Of a stretch of 64,000 bases of DNA, positions 33,210-44,196 are shown one piece after another (within the stretch, counting starts at the first letter, position 1; every line of letters starts with the position of its first letter). Below the pieces are notes generated by a model. The model saw only the letters and a list, made by a program, of their open reading frames with translations. It was not told where the DNA came from and did not search any database. Origin of the DNA: Tricholomella constricta (taxonomy: Eukaryota > Basidiomycota > Agaricomycetes > Agaricales > Lyophyllaceae); NCBI GenBank assembly GCA_013368375.1, contig JAACJP010000007.1, positions 558,001-622,000 on the forward strand, read 5' to 3'. The translations under genes and the position numbers were made by a program.

Positions 33210-35900
33210 CTGAACGGTCCCGATTGTATCAGAGGTGGGCGTAGGGAAGGAACGCAGTGGGCTGCACGAGTGCGAGAAAACGGCGTATGCTCGAGGACCT
33301 CCTTCGTGAGGTTGCTATTCATTCTCCTTTGTTGCTAATGTCACTTACCGATGCCCTCGTCCACTGCTTCCAGCGCTACAAAGACCCGACACCGTGCAAC
33401 CGTGTCCTTTTTCTGTAACGAAACACTGGGGCGCGTAAAGGCTGCCGTGCACGAGTCGCGCAAAGTTTGGTATGTCACTTGTTTCCCCTTCGCAGCTTGC
33501 TTAAGGTCTCTATCTTTTGCACTATCTAGTCTCCCGGCACACCATACCTGCAATCGCTTGCCAAGTTACAACACGCTTGGAGTGCTATTGCCCGCAGAAG
33601 AAGATCATCGCCTTTCGGTGTGGTGTGGATAAGGGCCGGGGACACGATCTCTCGTGTGGGGGTATATGCGGGCGGAAACTCGGCTGCGGGAATCATTCGT
33701 GCGAAGAAGTGTGTCATGAGGGGCCTTGTGCTGGGTGCCCGGTGAGGGAAGAGGTGAAGTGCTGGTGTGGATCGTCGACAAAAGAGGTAGGATGTGGAGA
33801 GGGTGACGAGATGCAGTGCGTCGACAGAGAAGGAAACTCATGGGCAGGGCGGTATAGATGTGACTTGACCTGCCAGCTGTACGTCTCGTCTTTTTATTTC
33901 TGACGACGGGAAATTAACGTATCTTGCACAGATCATTCGACTGTGATATCCACAAATGCGAGCAGCCCTGCCACCCTCCGCACCAACCCCAAAGTTGTCC
34001 CAATTCCCCGTCCCTCATCACCGCCTGTCCATGCGGCATCCATCCCATCGCTCGCTCGCCCTCCTCTTCCATACCTTCAACAACCCCAACCACCTTTCCC
34101 GCCCGCTCCTCCTGCACCTCGCCCATCCCCACCTGCGCCTCCTCATGCGGCAAACCCCTATCAGATTGCGATCATGCCTGTGCCGCGTCCTGCCACATCG
34201 GCCCCTGTCCCCCCTGCCTCGTCCCCATCGTCCGGCCCTGCAGATGTGGTAGCACCACACGCGCCATCAGCTGCTCCACGCTACGCCAGCCCGGAGTGCA
34301 AGAGACCCTTTGCGACAAGCCGTGTACGGCGTTGCGCGCCTGCGGAAGGTACCAATGTCACCGAGTGTGCTGCCCTCTGGCAGCGCTGGCTTCTGCGGCG
34401 GGGAAGAAAGGGAAGAAGCGTGCTGGGGCGGGCCCGATTGTCTCGGAAGTGGGCGTAGGGGAGGAACGCGGTGGGCTGCATGAGTGCGATTTGGTGTGTG
34501 GGAAGATACTGGGGTGCGGGCTGCATAGGTGCGAGGAGAGGGATCACAAGGGCGTATCCCCGCCGTGCTTGAGGAGCTCATTCGAGGAGGTTGGTATTCG
34601 ACTCGCTTCTCATTCTCTTTTTGTTGCTGATGTCACTGCGTCATTGTAGATGGTGTGCTACTGTGGTCGTACGGTATTCGAGCCCCCGATCCCATGCGGG
34701 ACACAGATGCAGGGACATATCGATGCCCTCGTCCACTGCCGTGCGGTCATTCTGGCAGTTATTATCAGTGCCACGAAGACCCGACAGTGCCCACCGTGTC
34801 CTTTTTCTGTAACGAAACACTGGGGCGCGTAAAGGCTGCCGTGCACGAGTCGCGCAAAGTTTGGTATGTCACTTGTTTTCCCTTCGCAGCTTGCTTATAT
34901 TTTGCACTGTCTAGTCTCCCGGCACATCATACCTGCACCCACCCTTGTCATGCTCCTTCAAGGCAGGGCCCTCGTCACCCTCGCCTGCCCATGCGGGCGC
35001 CTTCGTCAGTCCGTCCATTGTGGTCGCAGCTCGAAAACGCCCGCCGGGCGCCAACAGGCCGCGCCCAAATGCAACAATGAGTGTGCAGTTGCGAAGCGAA
35101 ATGCACGGCTGGGGCATTACCGCTGAGTCGAGGGAGAAGACGGCTCTGGTGACGTACCATGATGAGGTTGCTGGGTTCGCTCGTGCGAACTCCAAATTCT
35201 TGGTTGTGGTGGAGAAGGCGTTTGACGAGTACGTTCTCAGTTTGTGTTTGGTAATCGTTTGGGTCATTCTCATGGTGTCGTTTCGTTTAGGTTTGTAACA
35301 TCTCAGAAGAAGACGCAAGTGCTGCCGCATATGCCTCCTGAACGAAGGAAGTTTGTTCACGATGTATGATTTTCGAGGCTATCTTTATGAACATCTTTTT
35401 TGACAACCTTCTCGCAGCTTGCAGCCGTCTATAGGATGGACACTCAGATGGTAGACCAGGAGCCCCACCGAAGGTTAGTGCTTCATATTCCAATCCACGT
35501 TTGATCTCAGCCCACTCACAACGCGTGATCAGTGTTCTCCTCCTCCGTCGCCTTGATACACAAATTCCTACCCCCCGAGCCTCAACTCCTCAGATCTACG
35601 CATAGCCGCAGCCCCCTCGTGGTGTGCCAGTCCCACCCCGTCAGCGCTCAAACAAAGCGCAGTGGACGTCCCGTTCGACATCGGCGGCGGCGACGGCTCA
35701 CCCTCAGCCTCAGCCGTCGTCACAGTCTGCCCGTCCGTCACCGAGCGCGAACGTCACGGGTGCGTCGAGCCTGCCCCTGTGCGTGCTCCACCGGCACCCG
35801 AGTGTAGTAGAGCCTCCGCCGACGCCGACTGCTGTGCCGGAAAATTAGGGTGACGATCTGTAAAGGCCGTTAGGTTAGTCGTAAGCATCGGATAGATGCC
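33210..35900 (+). pseudogene. FAP1/NF-X1 gene fragment B (zinc fingers and R3H)
   Basis: A longer partial copy of the FAP1 gene. 33210-33550 is a rearranged piece that is repeated again at 34430-34940. 33560-33880 encodes fingers such as CYCPQKKIIAFRCG and CGNHSCEEVCHEGPCAGC; after an intron, 33930-34600 encodes CDIHKCEQPCHPPH through CGLHRCEERDHKG in one open frame. A deletion then removes the fingers between VTK and the SRKVW equivalent. The terminal CPCG finger, the R3H region (35130-35370) and the 3' untranslated region (to about 35900) remain. It lacks the RING-like N-terminus. At 33989 it keeps the frame where the long gene at 57953-61623 has lost two bases. Confidence 0.8.
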
Positions 35901-36050
35901 ATTATCTCAGACGTTCGCTGTGTGTTTGTGCCTCGACTTTTTTTTATTGTGCTCACTCGTCCCCACGAGCTGAGCTTCAGACAAATTGATGGCTTGTTCA
36001 GACTGGACGCGTGAGTGTGACACTGACACCAAACATAGTCACCTGCATTT

Positions 36051-36086
36051 GTTGACGCGTTTCGTCTCCAGACGAAACGCGTCAAC
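36051..36086. repeat. Perfect 17-bp hairpin
   Basis: GTTGACGCGTTTCGTCT, a 2-base loop, then its exact reverse complement. It lies 18 bp upstream of the CACGTG of boundary motif copy 4. Could be a transposon end structure. Confidence 0.85.
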
Positions 36087-36117
36087 GCGCTTTGTTTAAC
36101 CACACGTGACACTCTGA

Positions 36118-36130
36118 CCAGCCCTAAACT
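36118..36130 (+). repeat. Boundary motif CCAGCCCTAAACT, copy 4
   Basis: Preceded by CACGTG (36103-36108). Right side of FAP1 fragment B. Confidence 0.7.
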
Positions 36131-36429
36131 CAAGCATCCTCGCCCGTCTTTCCAGTTTGCCGTCTTTCCTTCCTACATCAAGAACACCTACTCGTCCCCA
36201 CCTGAAGCCAACCCACTACGCCAGCCCAGGCAGCGAGCCCTGCACGAGCTCCACCTCCACCGGGACCGTCTCTTTGTGAAGGGGAGCCTCCGGCGACGGT
36301 AAGCATGAGATATATTCTGCACTCTGCCATTATCTAACACATACTTAACCTGCCGCCATCACAGCTCCCCCTCACGTGTGACGTCTTGGTCCAAGAATTT
36401 GGGTCGTATCCGTCACACGCGACCCGACC

Positions 36430-36699
36430 ATGTCTGTGGCCCAGCAGCTGGAAGAATTACTCGCGACTGTTCAAGAAATCACTCCATTGCCCACCTGTGC
36501 AAGCCCAAACACCGTCCAGGCCACCAACGAGGCCCGTGCCAGCATGCGTACAACTCTTCGATCAATGATATCACACCTCGACTCCAATCGACGTGCCGAG
36601 GAAAAGGCAAGACACGCAGCTCAAGGCAGTTCAGATTCCGACAGCAACGACGGAGTCGATCGATTCAATGCCATTATCGCCACCCAAATTTCCACATAG
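36430..36699 (+). CDS. Small hypothetical protein
   Basis: 89 residues, starting in the favourable context ACCATGTCT. Helix-prone (QQLEELLATVQEI) with an acidic, Ser-rich tail. The lead-in (CACGTG, CCAGCCCTAAACT, then ACCATGTCT) resembles that of the DUF3435-like gene, so it may be the start of another mobile-element gene, for example a Gag N-terminus. I do not recognise it. Confidence 0.3.
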   Translation: MSVAQQLEELLATVQEITPLPTCASPNTVQATNEARASMRTTLRSMISHLDSNRRAEEKARHAAQGSSDSDSNDGVDRFNAIIATQIST

Positions 36700-36723
36700 A
36701 AATATGTAAGCTTGGAAGTGGTC

Positions 36724-36740
36724 CTGGGTTCAATTCCCAG
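36724..36740 (+). other. tRNA T-arm-like stem-loop
   Basis: CTGGG-TTCAATT-CCCAG is a perfect T arm with a B-box. No acceptor, D or anticodon arms could be fitted upstream, so it is at most a fragment of a tRNA-derived sequence. Confidence 0.35.
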
Positions 36741-37769
36741 TTAAGCCCTATTTTATTTATTGTGTTACTATTTTTTTAACTTTTAATATGTTGCTCTTGC
36801 CTTTTTGATGCATCACAGTTTTTTTCAATCTATCTCACTCTTCAGTGCAGTTCACTGAAAACACATATAGGTTAGTAGACTTTCAGGTTCAAAATCTATC
36901 ACCACAGTACATATGTACCCTGCCTGCTCACTTTGCAAATGCAGATATTCTAAGAGTATTTTATGCCACTCTCACAAGGGCACAAGGTTAGATAACCAAT
37001 GTCAGGATTGGGGTCAATGTTGAATCATTGGTGCATCAGGAAGAAGATGGAAGTATGTGCACTGATGCTTGGGTCAGAGCATTGTAATTGCAATCACCAT
37101 CGGATCATGAGACAATTAGTGAGTGATATCCATGACCGAAAGTATTCCCACAAAATTCTGAGGGGCTGAGGAAATTGTTCAGGATACCAAGGCAAGCAAA
37201 GTCAACCTAATGGGTTATTATCCATACCCTAGCTACTTTTGGCAATCAAGCTTGAATTAATTTGCATAATCTCTGCAGCATTGAGAATCATTGGGGTGTT
37301 TTTGTCCCATTACCCTAACCTTATAGAAATTACCTTGTAATACGTCCTCTAAGCATCCTCCATCCATACGCTTCACGATGCCAAGACAGATCCCCTTGTT
37401 GCTCATCCAGCTGACATGGTAAGTGCAGCAGTAACACAATTGTCACTAAGGATATTTTTTATTGTGTGCAAAGTTTGAAGTCATCTCACCTGCCATTGTC
37501 CTTTGCCAGCCACTGAGGAATTTAAGTCAGATGTGAGGCAAGAACATCCAGGGTTAACAAGCGGCGGTCATCTCTGGTGGCATTGCCGACAGAAAATGGG
37601 CAGAAAGGTCTCCCAAAAAAATTGATATCAAGGATTTCTGTCAACAAGGGGGGTTTCTCGCAACATACGGGGTTTCTGAATAGAATAATCCAGGTTTAGT
37701 GACATGTCTGTAACATTGTTCAAAACCTCAATTGAGAAGTTTTTTCTCATACCCTGGTGGACACGGTAC
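36741..37769. other. AT-rich spacer, no gene
   Basis: Only short frames, none protein-like. I see no repeat with the rest of the window here. Confidence 0.4.
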
Positions 37770-38018
37770 TGTAAGCACGCATGACCTGATTCTGAAACCA
37801 ATCAACGGTTGGGTCCTCAATTTGTAGAAAGCTCGCCACAAATCGAAACCTTAATTGCACTCGACAATTTTTCTTCTCATTGGTTGAACCCAATGTCGTC
37901 GAGCCTATAAATATGGGACATCGACAATGACCTTTTGTCACCTTTCTCTTCCACTTTCCCCCATCTCCAAGTTCCCTTACCTAATTGTCTCGCTACTCTT
38001 ACAAATACAAGCTTGATC
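37770..38018 (+). repeat. Ty3/Gypsy remnant, left LTR (truncated)
   Basis: Starts TGTAAGCACGCATGACC and matches the right LTR until 'caagcttgatc', including the TATAAATA box (near 37909). Sequence beyond 38018 is an inverted piece of the element's 3' region. Confidence 0.75.
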
Positions 38019-38065
38019 CCATCAAAAAAAAAGTGCAAGCCTGCGGCAGCGGGTAATACTAACAG

Positions 38066-38177
38066 AAACAAAACTGCTCACGCGGGGGCGTCAAAACCCA
38101 GTGAGAAAGCTACCGGCGGCAGGAACATGGCGAAGGAGAAAATACAAATTAATCCAGTTTACCATTTCCTGCCAACC
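38066..38177 (-). repeat. Inverted copy of Gypsy 3' internal region
   Basis: 112 bp, the reverse complement of 38717-38828 with few mismatches and no visible indel. Shows that two pieces of the element were joined head to head. Confidence 0.8.
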
Positions 38178-38239
38178 ACATTGAGAGTGCCGCGTTATCT
38201 TGAAGGAGTCGTCCCGGAAGCCATTTATTGTACTCGGGA

Positions 38240-38785
38240 CCGGAGCCGGCACAAGCGAACAAGTCCAGGCATACCGACATCCCTTTTGTCATTGGCAAAC
38301 ACGTTCATCTGTCCACCGCTAATAGGTGTCGTACCTTCAAGGTCAACAGCACTTTTCGGGCAATTAAATTCATGCCGCATTTTGACGGCCCTTATGTTGT
38401 TACTGGCATCCACCTGAAACGTCTAATGTCACGATCTGCATGCCCAATGCCCCTGGCACGTTCAACACATTCCATTCATCACAACTCTGCCTGTTCATTG
38501 AAAATGACTCTGAACTGTACCCTACCCGCTCCTACGACCAGCCGCCAGGTAAATTGCTTGCCGATGGCCGGGTCGAATTTCTCATTGACTGCATTACTGA
38601 CGCGCGGCGTCGCGGTTGTGGTTGGCAATACCTTGTACGCTATGCCGGCTACGGTCCCGAGTACGATAAATGGCTTCCGGGACGACTCCTTCAAGACAAC
38701 GCGGCGCTCTCAACGTGGTTGGCAGGAAATGGTAAATTGGATTACTTTGTATTTTCTCCTTCGCCATGTTCCTGCCGCCGGTAGC
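38240..38785 (+). pseudogene. Ty3/Gypsy (chromovirus) integrase C-terminus with chromodomain, remnant
   Basis: The first part reads HVHLSTANRCRTF...KFMPHFDGPYVVTG, the end of the integrase; after a frame change near 38410 come FHSSQLCLF and the chromodomain DARRRGCGWQYLVRYAGYGPEYDKWLPG. The chromodomain would bind histone tails to guide integration. Everything upstream (gag, protease, RT, RNase H, integrase core) is missing. A polypurine tract (AAGGGGGGAGGGG, 38893-38905) directly precedes the right LTR. Confidence 0.82.
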
Positions 38786-38958
38786 TTTCCCACTGGGTTT
38801 TGACGCACCCGCGCAAGCAATTTTGTTTTAAGGTTACTCACCCCCTTCCTATTCCGTTTCCTTTCTTACTTACTTGTTTTGGGAATTTTTGTAAGGGGGG
38901 AGGGGTGTAAGCACGCGTGACCTGATTCTGAAACCGACCAACCGTTGGGTCCTCAATT

Positions 38959-40118
38959 CAAGGGGGTGGGAATCCGGAACTTTTGTACCAGACGTCGAAA
39001 AGTTTTGTTAAGAATTGTCGACGGACTAACTAACACCGCGTGGGAACTACCTACTGAATATGGTAATATTAGTAATATGATGTCACGTTCTCTTGGGCTT
39101 TTTGGGCGCCCGCGCAGGTTTGCACGCACGGCATTTCCACTTTTTGTCGTTCATGGGCGCCTTGGCACATTCGCGATGGTACTGTAGGGTGCAGTGTAAG
39201 TGTGCAGCTTCATTCGAGCAGCTTCAGACTCACATATTGAGTCTCGCAGCCTGCCTGAGTACATCGGACCGCAGGACCCTTCTCGGGATGTACTTGGTCT
39301 GACAGGACGACATCTCCACATTCACACTGATTCAAGCGCTCGAAAGCTCGCCTCTTGCGTACTCGTGGCCCGAGCACCTCTTCTGCAGGTACACCACTGC
39401 TCTCGGCACTCGATCCAGCTATGACTGACCCAGATGCACCATCCTTGATAACCATTGGTGGTGGGTAGTTGCCACAATGGTCAGTTCTTCTCCTCCTGCC
39501 ACACCATCACTAACTGAGACAGAAGAAGTCAAAGTCATCAGGGTAAAATCCCGGTGCCGTGTCATCGGTGAGTGTCCCTAGGTCTTCGCCGGAGCCGTCA
39601 CTCACTGCGCAATCCTCACCATCAGACTCCTCGTCGTTTTTAGCGCTTGAGATGGGAGGAGTTGGAATTAGCATTAGCTCGAGGTATCAAGTACTTGACG
39701 ACTCACGCGGGCAACTGCGCAACAGAAGTATGTGCCTCAGAAACGACAAGCCCCAGTGCTTTTGACTTTCGTGCCCGCCTTTTCCCCTTTGGCTGTCGGT
39801 TCAACCATATGTGCTTCATTGCCCTCACCTCATCGTCGTTGATCTCCCACAGCTCTGCATGCAACGAAACCATTATGAATGTTGGCTACACCAACTCTAA
39901 ATTTCGAACCTCTCGCAAAAAATGTTATCTTGTATATTTATATTCCTTCACGCACGCTCTTATTTACAAGAGCGCTAACCTGATTTCTAGTCTTATCTGG
40001 GGCACTTCTTGTCCATCTATGTCAGAAATTGCCCTTCTGAGGTGAAGTCAAAAAGTTTTGCTAAAGAATATCGAGGAACTAACTAGACTATGGTACGGTC
40101 CGGGCCGGAACCCCCTTG
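38959..40118. mobile_element. Non-autonomous hAT-like element
   Basis: 1,160 bp with ends CAAGGGGGT... and the matching inverted end ...ACCCCCTTG, flanked by an 8-bp duplication CCTCAATT (38951-38958 and 40119-40126), as for hAT transposons. A related 37-bp stretch (aaaagtttt...aactaac) recurs near both ends in direct orientation. No transposase frame is present. Confidence 0.8.
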
Positions 40119-40209
40119 CCTCAATTTGTGGAAAGCTCGCCACAAATCGAAACCTTAATTGCACTCAACCATCTTTCTTCTCATTGGTTGAACCCAATGT
40201 CGTCGAGCC

Positions 40210-40217
40210 TATAAATA
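40210..40217 (+). promoter_or_regulatory. TATA box in LTR upstream of DEG1
   Basis: TATAAATA, 157 bp upstream of the DEG1 ATG and conserved in the left LTR. Likely the former retroelement promoter; use by DEG1 is inference. Confidence 0.5.
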
Positions 40218-40373
40218 TGGGACATCGACGACGACCTTTCTTCACCTTTCTCTTCCACTTTCCCCCATCTCCAAATCCCCTTACCTAATCGTCTCGCTAC
40301 TCTTACAAATACAAGCTTGATCATCAGTCGGTGTCTCTGTTAGTGTTACCCGCTGCCGCGGGCTTCAAGGTAC

Positions 40374-42023
40374 ATGACTATTGGCTTTTTGTCAAAGTGT
40401 CTACGTTCAATTCCAACTATTCAGCGACGTGTCATGGCATCGCCTTCACCATCTCCTTCCATATACGATGGCTGGTCTCGGGAGGATCTCATTGCTCGAC
40501 TGACTAAGCTTGACCATCGACCGAAACAACGACCACCATCTCCGAAAGGGAAGAATAAACCTTTCCACTTTTCGATTCACTCGAGGCGGAAGATCGCGTT
40601 AAAATTTTGTTACTCTGGTTGGGAGTATGGCGGGCTGGCCTTCCAAAACATGAAGACTACATTTCCGACCGTGGAAGGGGTGCTTTTCGATGCAATGGTG
40701 AAAGCTCGACTCATAGATCCTGAAGGAGGGTTCGAGGGGTGTGGATGGGAGAAATGTGGTCGCACGGATCGTGGGGTGAGTGCCGCTGGTCAGGTCATTT
40801 CGCTATGGATCAGGAGTGCCCTGGGATCCGAAGATAGTGGAGAGGATGCTTCTCTAGATGCTGCTAGCAAGGATATATCCCCGCTCGCCATAATTGAAGG
40901 AAGTCTGCCTTCTGCTGAAAAACCATCGCCGACCACGTCGGTGGAAAGGAAGAGCGTTATTCCAGGGCTCGAATTTGGCTTCGAAGAGGACGATTTAAAT
41001 GCCCCACAGTCGAAGTCAAGCCTATCAATACCCCCACCCATCCACAAGGCGAAGTATGAACACGACTATCTTGCTATCCTGAATCGTCTGTTGCCTCCTA
41101 CTCTACGGATCATAGCCTGGTCTCCAATTTCCGACAACTTTTCCGCGCGATTTTCGTGTTCCTGGAGGCACTACAAATATTTATTTTCCTCTGACACTGC
41201 GCCCGGACCTATACTCGACATCGAACGCATGCGCGCCGCCGCCTCTTACCTCATCGGCGAACACGATTTCCGCAACATGTGTAAACTCGATCCAGCAAAG
41301 CAGATCACGATGTTCAGAAGAAAGGTCATGCGTGCCGAGATCGAGGCAGTATCTATCGACGCCAGCGGTCAGGGGACATATGTTTTCAACCTTATTGGGA
41401 GCGCGTTTCTCTATCATCAAGTGCGGCATATCATGGCCGTCCTGTTCATGGTAGGTCATGGACAGGAGGAGCCGTCTGTCGTCCTAAATCTGTTGAATGT
41501 GGAGGAGGGGTTGGAGCTTGGTGCGACCGAAGTGGTGGATCGTAAACCCGAGTACCAGATGGCCGACGCCCTACCGCTACTACTCTGGGATTGTGGTTAT
41601 CCGCAAGCAGAGCTAGACTGGCGTACGACGAACGGAGCCCCAATAGCGGATGGCAGCGAAATCAGGACCGACCTTTATCAGCAACTTCATTCTATCCACT
41701 CACGGTCTCAGATATACACCGCCTTGAATGATCACTTCCTTGCCGCTGCGTCGCGCTTTCATCTACCGCTTTCTGCAGGGAACGGGTCAATCGAGACACG
41801 GGCACCACTATCGGACGCAGTTGCCAAGCTTCTGATTCCTTTGGGCGGAGGTACCTACAAACGAACGGGGCAGGACAAGTACACGCCGTTATTGAGGAGG
41901 AATAGACTCGATCCTGTTGATCAAGTTAACGAGCGGTGGAGGCTTGGGAAAGGGTTTAGAAGAAACGAGAGAAAGAAGGCCGCAGAGGAAGCAGGTGATG
42001 ATGATCTTGATGGAAATGAATAG
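40374..42023 (+). CDS. DEG1: tRNA pseudouridine(38/39) synthase
   Basis: TruA-family enzyme (DEG1/Pus3) that makes pseudouridine at positions 38/39 of the tRNA anticodon arm. Uninterrupted frame of 549 residues. Catalytic Asp132 lies in CGRTDRGVSAAGQVISL; other TruA signatures are LKFCYSGWEYGGLAFQ (residues 77-92), SWRHYKYLF, GEHDFRNMC and FLYHQVRHIMAVLFMVGHG. The C-terminal part (SRFHLPLSAGNGSIE to the basic tail) fits fungal Pus3 length. Two starts are possible: ATG 40374, or ATG 40434, which opens MASPSPSPS; the first 20 residues are basic and hydrophobic and could be a presequence or noncoding. The upstream 250 bp are an LTR of a dead Gypsy element, so transcription probably starts in it. 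Confidence 0.93.
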   Translation: MTIGFLSKCLRSIPTIQRRVMASPSPSPSIYDGWSREDLIARLTKLDHRPKQRPPSPKGKNKPFHFSIHSRRKIALKFCYSGWEYGGLAFQNMKTTFPTVEGVLFDAMVKARLIDPEGGFEGCGWEKCGRTDRGVSAAGQVISLWIRSALGSEDSGEDASLDAASKDISPLAIIEGSLPSAEKPSPTTSVERKSVIPGLEFGFEEDDLNAPQSKSSLSIPPPIHKAKYEHDYLAILNRLLPPTLRIIAWSPISDNFSARFSCSWRHYKYLFSSDTAPGPILDIERMRAAASYLIGEHDFRNMCKLDPAKQITMFRRKVMRAEIEAVSIDASGQGTYVFNLIGSAFLYHQVRHIMAVLFMVGHGQEEPSVVLNLLNVEEGLELGATEVVDRKPEYQMADALPLLLWDCGYPQAELDWRTTNGAPIADGSEIRTDLYQQLHSIHSRSQIYTALNDHFLAAASRFHLPLSAGNGSIETRAPLSDAVAKLLIPLGGGTYKRTGQDKYTPLLRRNRLDPVDQVNERWRLGKGFRRNERKKAAEEAGDDDLDGNE

Positions 42024-42719
42024 GCCTGTGCATCTTCACACACATATACTATGTTCCTTGCAAAATTCACACCGCGCCGCAGGAATGCCGAGCGTCTCCC
42101 TGTCCTTCGTTACTCCTGATTCGACACATCAACTGTGGTCGGTCCTACACATCGGTGCGGTCATGACTCTCATGCCGCTTTCCTCAACAAGAGCGGCGTC
42201 ATGTCGGCGCCGAACCATGAGCCGTAAGATGTGGCGATCAGTTTCATAGGACACTCTTCATCACCACTTGAGCGCCGGACACTCACCAGCCAGTCAGTAA
42301 CAACTGTCTTGACAGTCTCAGCATGCACCTAGATCACTTACAACATTAATAGGCAAGTGATCCGGCGCGTTTTGAAAGGAATGATATGCCAGCCCCGCGA
42401 CTACCTCAAGTTATTTATGTCCACTTCATTTATAGGCGAATTGAAAGATGCGACCATCATTTATCACAATCTCAAATGGCCAGCCGTCAAAGTCCCATCC
42501 ATCGTTACCCCCTTGCAGTGCACACTCAGACGCCCATAGTTCCAAGTTCGTCGCTCAACGAGTCAAATGCACTTTACTTTACATCACTCACAGTCCTTCC
42601 TCACACTCGCTTTCCGCCCGGTCGTTCTGTGTATTACCAACTCTGCAGACTTTTGAAACGTCAACGTCAACAAGTCGCAGGGCTTTGTCGCTCCTTCATA
42701 CACTATTGATCCAGCTACG
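42024..42719. other. Intergenic, no gene seen
   Basis: DEG1 3' flank and the leader of the first membrane-protein gene. Short frames only. Confidence 0.35.
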
Positions 42720-44196
42720 ATGTCAACTCCTTCACCTGAGTCCCAGCGTGAGCGAGCCCCTTGAGGCTATTCTTTCTATTGCTAAAGCCTTCTTCCCAGA
42801 GACCGCTGAGCAGATAACCCATGAACGCGTCGCCGCTGCCTTCATCGCCCTTCAACTCATCGGCGGGTGCGGGTTGCTGATCGTTGTTCTCACCGCGATG
42901 CTCGGTCGGGGTGTCAAGCGGTACTCGACGTGGTACAACTTCATCGCGTCATGGGTATTCTCGTGTATTTCGTATACGCTTCTCGCTTTCACTGGCTAGC
43001 GAACTGTACCGAAACCGGATTTCGTGCTTTGTGTGATACAGGCAGCGCTTATATATGCTGCTCCAACTTTGTGAGTTTTCGTTAGAGGGGCTCATTCCGG
43101 CCGTTGGGTGGCTTTAACGGTTCATATTTGTTGTTCACAGGACCGGTTGTACGACTCTGGCTCTCGTCATACATGTCAGTATGCAATAATATTGTTGGTG
43201 AAATTTGTTTGGCTGACTCGCACCACTTGCAGATGCTCCTGAATGTTCGCCATCTTCTGGAAAATGTTCCTTTCAGAACAGACACGATGCTCATTGCAGC
43301 GGTGAGGTCGGTGTTATTGCTACTGGGGCCTCAAACTGAACGTACCAGTTATTACTTGTCCCATATATCGCGTGGCTAGCAGTATACTTGGGCATACTTC
43401 TCGTAAGGCTCAAGTTGACAACATCAACACCCGACCTTACCTTCACAGTACGGAATCACCAACCCAGAAACCATAAGGAGATCACTCAACGACACATACT
43501 GTGATTCTACGAACCCTCTTATGTAGGTTCGATTATCTGGTAGTTCTTCTCTGACCTGATTATAACACAAATGAAGGTCGAAGATTTCTTCGGTTATTGT
43601 CGTATGCTGCACGATTGTCATCCTTGGGATACAAGGCGAGTCGAAATGACCTCGAGCAAATGTATATAGACCAACATCGTGTTCCATCCAGGCGTTATTG
43701 CTTTTCGATTATATCAGAACAGGGCGGTCATCTCCGGCGGGCAATCAATCACGATGGTCATTCGCATTATGATTTTTAGCCTTGTAAGTGCACTGGCTCT
43801 AGGGTAAGCAAACTCGGTTCAATGACTCGATGACGAGCCAATACTTACGTTTGTCAACTCACATACAGGATAGCTGTTGCATACGTCATGACCTGGCATC
43901 ATGACCAGCCCTTCGATATGATACTAGCATCGAGTAAGCGGTCTGATTCTTCTCTTGGGCGTATGGATGTCCATCCTCATGATCATTTCATATACATAGT
44001 ACCTGTGATGACTTTCTTGATCTTTGGCAGTCAGCTAGTTCGTTTAATGTTCCTGCTTTTGTATGAGAACTTATGAATTTGATAGGATCTCGTGCGCATT
44101 TGGACGTGCCGTGGGTTCCGACGCCCGAAGGCTGCTGAAAATCCTCCACTGTTACACAGCCAGCGTTCTACTATCTCCACGCATGACTTCGTCTGA
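42720..44196 (+). pseudogene. Seven-helix membrane protein, copy 1, with an in-frame stop
   Basis: Basidiomycete-type seven-helix protein of unknown function. Exon 1 42720-42747, intron 52 bp, exon 2 from 42800 with the first helix (ALQLIGGCGLLIVVLTAML) and STWYNFIASWVFSCISY. A TAG at 42997-42999 follows in frame, after which the same frame carries on with family sequence (VLCVIQAALIYAAPTL). Later exons give TGCTTLALVIH, LLLVPYIAWLAVYLGILL, an extracellular-looking loop with NDTYCDSTNP, KISSVIVVCCTIVILG, and the ending VPVMTFLIFGSQ plus DLVRIWTCRG up to TGA 44196. Introns are about 50-70 bp. The paralogue at 44830 lacks this stop. Copy 1 would give only a short product unless the stop is spliced out or misread. 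Confidence 0.7.

Larger units (their letters stand above)
38906..40372 (+). repeat. Ty3/Gypsy remnant, right LTR, split by a hAT-like insertion
   Basis: Starts TGTAAGCACGCGTGACC after the polypurine tract; 38906-38958 plus 40127 to about 40372 aligns with the left LTR to 'caagcttgatc' (40322) and then continues with a G/C-rich stretch (acccgctgccgcggg). It contains TATAAATA at 40210-40217. The end of this repeat touches the DEG1 start codon at 40374. Confidence 0.72.

Noticed and set aside
27025..36130. CCCTAA within the boundary motif as a telomere trace
   Set aside because: Only single CCCTAA units are present, no tandem array, so there is no support for interstitial telomere repeats.
26973..36130. 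Fragments A and B as retroposed FAP1 copies
   Set aside because: Both keep the introns of the long gene, so they were copied as DNA.
36661..36740. A tRNA gene ending in the perfect T arm at 36724-36740
   Set aside because: No matching acceptor, D or anticodon stem could be found upstream.
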